Positions 47,282-48,719 of a stretch of 48,719 bases of DNA are shown here, piece by piece (within the stretch, counting starts at the first letter, position 1; the number at the start of each line of letters is the position of its first letter). The translations under genes and the position numbers were made by a program. Source of the DNA: Marinifilum fragile JCM 15579 (GTDB lineage: Bacteria; Bacteroidota; Bacteroidia; Bacteroidales; Marinifilaceae); the NCBI RefSeq assembly GCF_001310955.1, contig NZ_BAZX01000031.1:1-48719 (forward strand), in the 5' to 3' direction. The notes under the pieces are model-generated. The model had not been told where the DNA came from and ran no database searches. It worked only from the letters and a program-made list of their open reading frames with translations.

Positions 47282-47341
47282 GGATTATTAAAAACAGACC
47301 TCATGATACAAATGAATGTTTGAAAGGTGAGGATACAAAAA

Positions 47342-47364
47342 AAGACCACTTGGGGCGGTCTTTA
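47342..47364 (-). terminator. Terminator of the small membrane protein gene
   Basis: AAAGACC (47342-47348) and GGTCTTT (47358-47364) pair; on the minus strand the stem is followed by a run of seven or more T. Confidence 0.75.
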
Positions 47365-47393
47365 GTATTTAATTTCTGACTTGAGACAGAAAT

Positions 47394-47756
47394 TTATTCA
47401 TTATCAATGTAGCATTTTACTGATTTAGAGACAATCAAAAAATATAAGATCACAATTAAACTTACTAATAGAATTAGATGAGATAGAAGAAACTCATTGT
47501 TTACATTAAAAGCAAGAAAGCCTACTCCGGCAGTTGCTAAAAGTACAATAACTCCTAAGATCTGTCGAACGTACTTCCATCTTAATAGTAGACCAATTGC
47601 CAGTAGTATTCCCAATCCACCAAATATTTTAAGGTTTCCGCTTTCGGGTACAAATAATGTTTTGAATTGCTTCGTGATTATGGCAATTGCAATAATCAGA
47701 ATCGCTGTTATTAGTGTTGGAATAAATCCCTTGCGTTGGTAAAATTTTTCTTTCAT
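47394..47756 (-). CDS. Small membrane protein, four helices
   Basis: From ATG 47756 the protein has 120 residues (MKEKFYQRKG), with four hydrophobic segments at about 11-30, 41-57, 62-82 and 90-112. An upstream in-frame extension to 47858 is not protein-like and runs through the cassette-like noncoding stretch. Function unknown. Confidence 0.7.
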   Translation of the reverse strand: MKEKFYQRKGFIPTLITAILIIAIAIITKQFKTLFVPESGNLKIFGGLGILLAIGLLLRWKYVRQILGVIVLLATAGVGFLAFNVNNEFLLSHLILLVSLIVILYFLIVSKSVKCYIDNE

Positions 47757-47869
47757 GTTTAAGGAATGTTGTTTTAGTCGTGATGTATGTTCCTCTGCTA
47801 CGGCACGAGTCTTTAAAAAAAAGGAACGTGATAGAATCGCGCACCAGCGGGGGGCCAAATGACCTATAT
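47757..47869. other. GC-richer linker between small cassette-like genes
   Basis: This short gap has unusual composition, with ATGTTCC and GGAACGT arms at about 47786 and 47822 and a GCGGGGGGCC block at 47847-47856. It differs from ordinary intergenic DNA here and resembles the separators between gene cassettes seen in some Bacteroidota. Confidence 0.4.
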
Positions 47870-48154
47870 TTATTGTTGTAGAGCGTTTTTTCTTATCATT
47901 TTTATAACTCTATAAATCACGTATCCGATGACGATTACATTTATTATATGCCATAGATTTAATCCTATGTAATTTGCCTTTTGCCAAAAGGTCATACTTT
48001 CTAAACTCCAATATTCACCTTTACTTTCATCATAAAAGTCATCGTAATTCATGAGTAACATTCCAAGAACTAAGTAGACAAATAAATCGAATAGAATTAC
48101 TCCAATCGAAATCAATATGTTCTTTCCTGAAAAAACTTTTCTCATTTTATCCAT
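47870..48154 (-). CDS. Small two-helix membrane protein, unknown
   Basis: The 94-residue protein has hydrophobic segments at about 12-35 and 65-85 with an acidic loop (NYDDFYDESKGEYWSLES) between. Its ATG overlaps the stop of the upstream gene by eight bases (ATGGATAA), so the two are translationally coupled. An in-frame ATG three codons later is also possible. No family recognised. Confidence 0.7.
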   Translation of the reverse strand: MDKMRKVFSGKNILISIGVILFDLFVYLVLGMLLMNYDDFYDESKGEYWSLESMTFWQKANYIGLNLWHIINVIVIGYVIYRVIKMIRKNALQQ

Positions 48155-48512
48155 CCCAAACTGAATAGTTTATAACCGTATTGTCATTATTAAATTTGAT
48201 TGTTAGTCGTCCAGTATTTATTCCTCGTTTTGAATATCCTAAATAATACCCAAATTCGTTTTTAGTTTTAGATTCGGGTTCTCCTAATAATTCAATGATT
48301 TGGGTTTTCGTCATTCCTTTTAGTTCATAATTATTTCTCAAACTATTCATCATATCCCAACGAAGTGACCATTCAGTTTCCGATTCTGTCCAATTTTTCC
48401 ACTTGTCAGAGTTAAACCTTTCATGAGAAATTCTCCCTTTAAGTGCAAATCCGATTAGAATTATTATTCCAATCGTCAAAATTCCATATTTAAGTTTCTT
48501 GCTCAATGTCAC
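48147..48512 (-). CDS. Small membrane-anchored protein, BamE-like pattern
   Basis: The 121-residue protein has an N-terminal helix (about 8-25) and a small extracytoplasmic domain. The segment GMTKTQIIELLGEPES followed by beta strands recalls the BamE/SmpA-like fold, weakly. It overlaps the next gene by eight bases. The pair lies next to cassette-like sites, suggesting accessory DNA. Confidence 0.65.
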   Translation of the reverse strand: MTLSKKLKYGILTIGIIILIGFALKGRISHERFNSDKWKNWTESETEWSLRWDMMNSLRNNYELKGMTKTQIIELLGEPESKTKNEFGYYLGYSKRGINTGRLTIKFNNDNTVINYSVWDG

Positions 48513-48538
48513 GTTATTTTAAATGTCCTACAACGGAT

Positions 48539-48719
48539 GGCGCTATGTAACGTAGGCGCCTTAGTTGATTTATGTTTTAAATTTTATAAAAAGGCAAGGT
48601 AGCTATTTTAGGATTACATTTAACTATAACTATTCTAAAATGGCTATCTTGCAGGTGCTCATTAAAAGCTGAAAACCCTCGAAAACCCGCTACCCGCCTA
48701 TGTTATACGAGCGCGTGTG
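48539..48719. repeat. Inverted cassette-like sites flanking a hairpin
   Basis: Two related sites in opposite orientation lie at 48539-48560 and 48695-48715; both contain CGCCTA-Y-GTTA near a GCGC block. The first folds as GGCG..CTA / TAG..CGCC with one extrahelical base. Between them an 18-bp inverted repeat (48594-48611 / 48635-48652, 16 of 18 matching) flanks a 23-base loop. The second site meets the window edge. I read this as a possible recombination or cassette junction. Confidence 0.5.

Larger units (their letters stand above)
46754..47393. other. 640-bp intergenic region around the 21-bp array
   Basis: The stretch holds the two arms of the array, a T-rich leader next to the kinase start, and the terminator at 47342-47364. 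A perfect anti-Shine-Dalgarno match AAAGGAGGT occurs at 47054-47062 between the arms. No protein gene is supported. Confidence 0.6.

Noticed and set aside
47757..47858. N-terminal extension of the small membrane protein
   Set aside because: Composition is not protein-like and crosses the GC-rich linker; ATG 47756 fits better.
48539..48719. Classical integron attC site
   Set aside because: The GTTRRRY and RYYYAAC cores do not match and no integrase is seen.

Overview
This window is low-GC DNA (roughly one third G+C by eye) from a member of the Bacteroidota. The evidence is a complete Bat operon (MoxR, DUF58, BatA-E), Bacteroidota-type lipoproteins, a SigZ-type sigma factor, few Shine-Dalgarno-like sites, and mitochondrial-type aconitase and citrate synthase. 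I suspect a marine or anaerobic Bacteroidales/Marinilabiliales relative such as Marinifilaceae, but the genus is a guess. I saw no tRNA, rRNA, prophage, transposase or CRISPR array.

Layout. 1-546 is noncoding with a 65-bp direct repeat. 547-4915 holds a cysteine-desulfurase-like enzyme, a calcineurin-type phosphatase, a small membrane protein, a HAD hydrolase and a cyclophilin lipoprotein. 4928-10996 (minus) is the first MoxR cluster: SpoIIM-like protein, polytopic membrane protein, DUF4129, DUF4350, MoxR and DUF58, with an RDD protein divergent at 11205. 12039-13025 pairs a tiny CxC-rich protein with a SigZ-like sigma factor that has a cysteine tail. 13065-20439 holds a TPR-like lipoprotein, an LpxH-like phosphoesterase with a glycosyltransferase, a DUF438/hemerythrin/PAS protein, an FlK-type thioesterase, release factor 3 and a YfcE-like phosphodiesterase. 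20806-24473 holds aconitase and citrate synthase, followed by about 490 bp of noncoding hairpins.

24964-33990 contains an unknown 598-aa cysteine-rich protein, a tatD-tcdA-ogt mini-operon, a candidate structured RNA (29090-29265), an AlbA_2 protein, a U32 peptidase, an Old Yellow Enzyme and an aldose-epimerase-like protein. 34077-34308 is a 42-bp-period repeat array. 34400-42926 (minus) is the second MoxR cluster, the Bat operon; its batC is frameshifted inside the signal peptide. 43215-46753 holds truA, a PiT-family permease, a NarL-type regulator and its histidine kinase, which is split by a one-base frameshift. 46938-47281 is a head-to-head array of a 21-bp-period motif. The right end (47394-48719) carries small membrane proteins beside cassette-like inverted sites.

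How the genes work together. Both MoxR clusters pair an AAA+ ATPase with DUF58/VWA-like proteins and membrane partners, which in known systems suggests chaperone-like work at the cell envelope. Aconitase and citrate synthase form the entry to the TCA cycle. The kinase and regulator form a two-component pair. The most unusual signals are non-coding: the inverted 21-bp array, the 42-bp array and the 6S-like RNA candidate.
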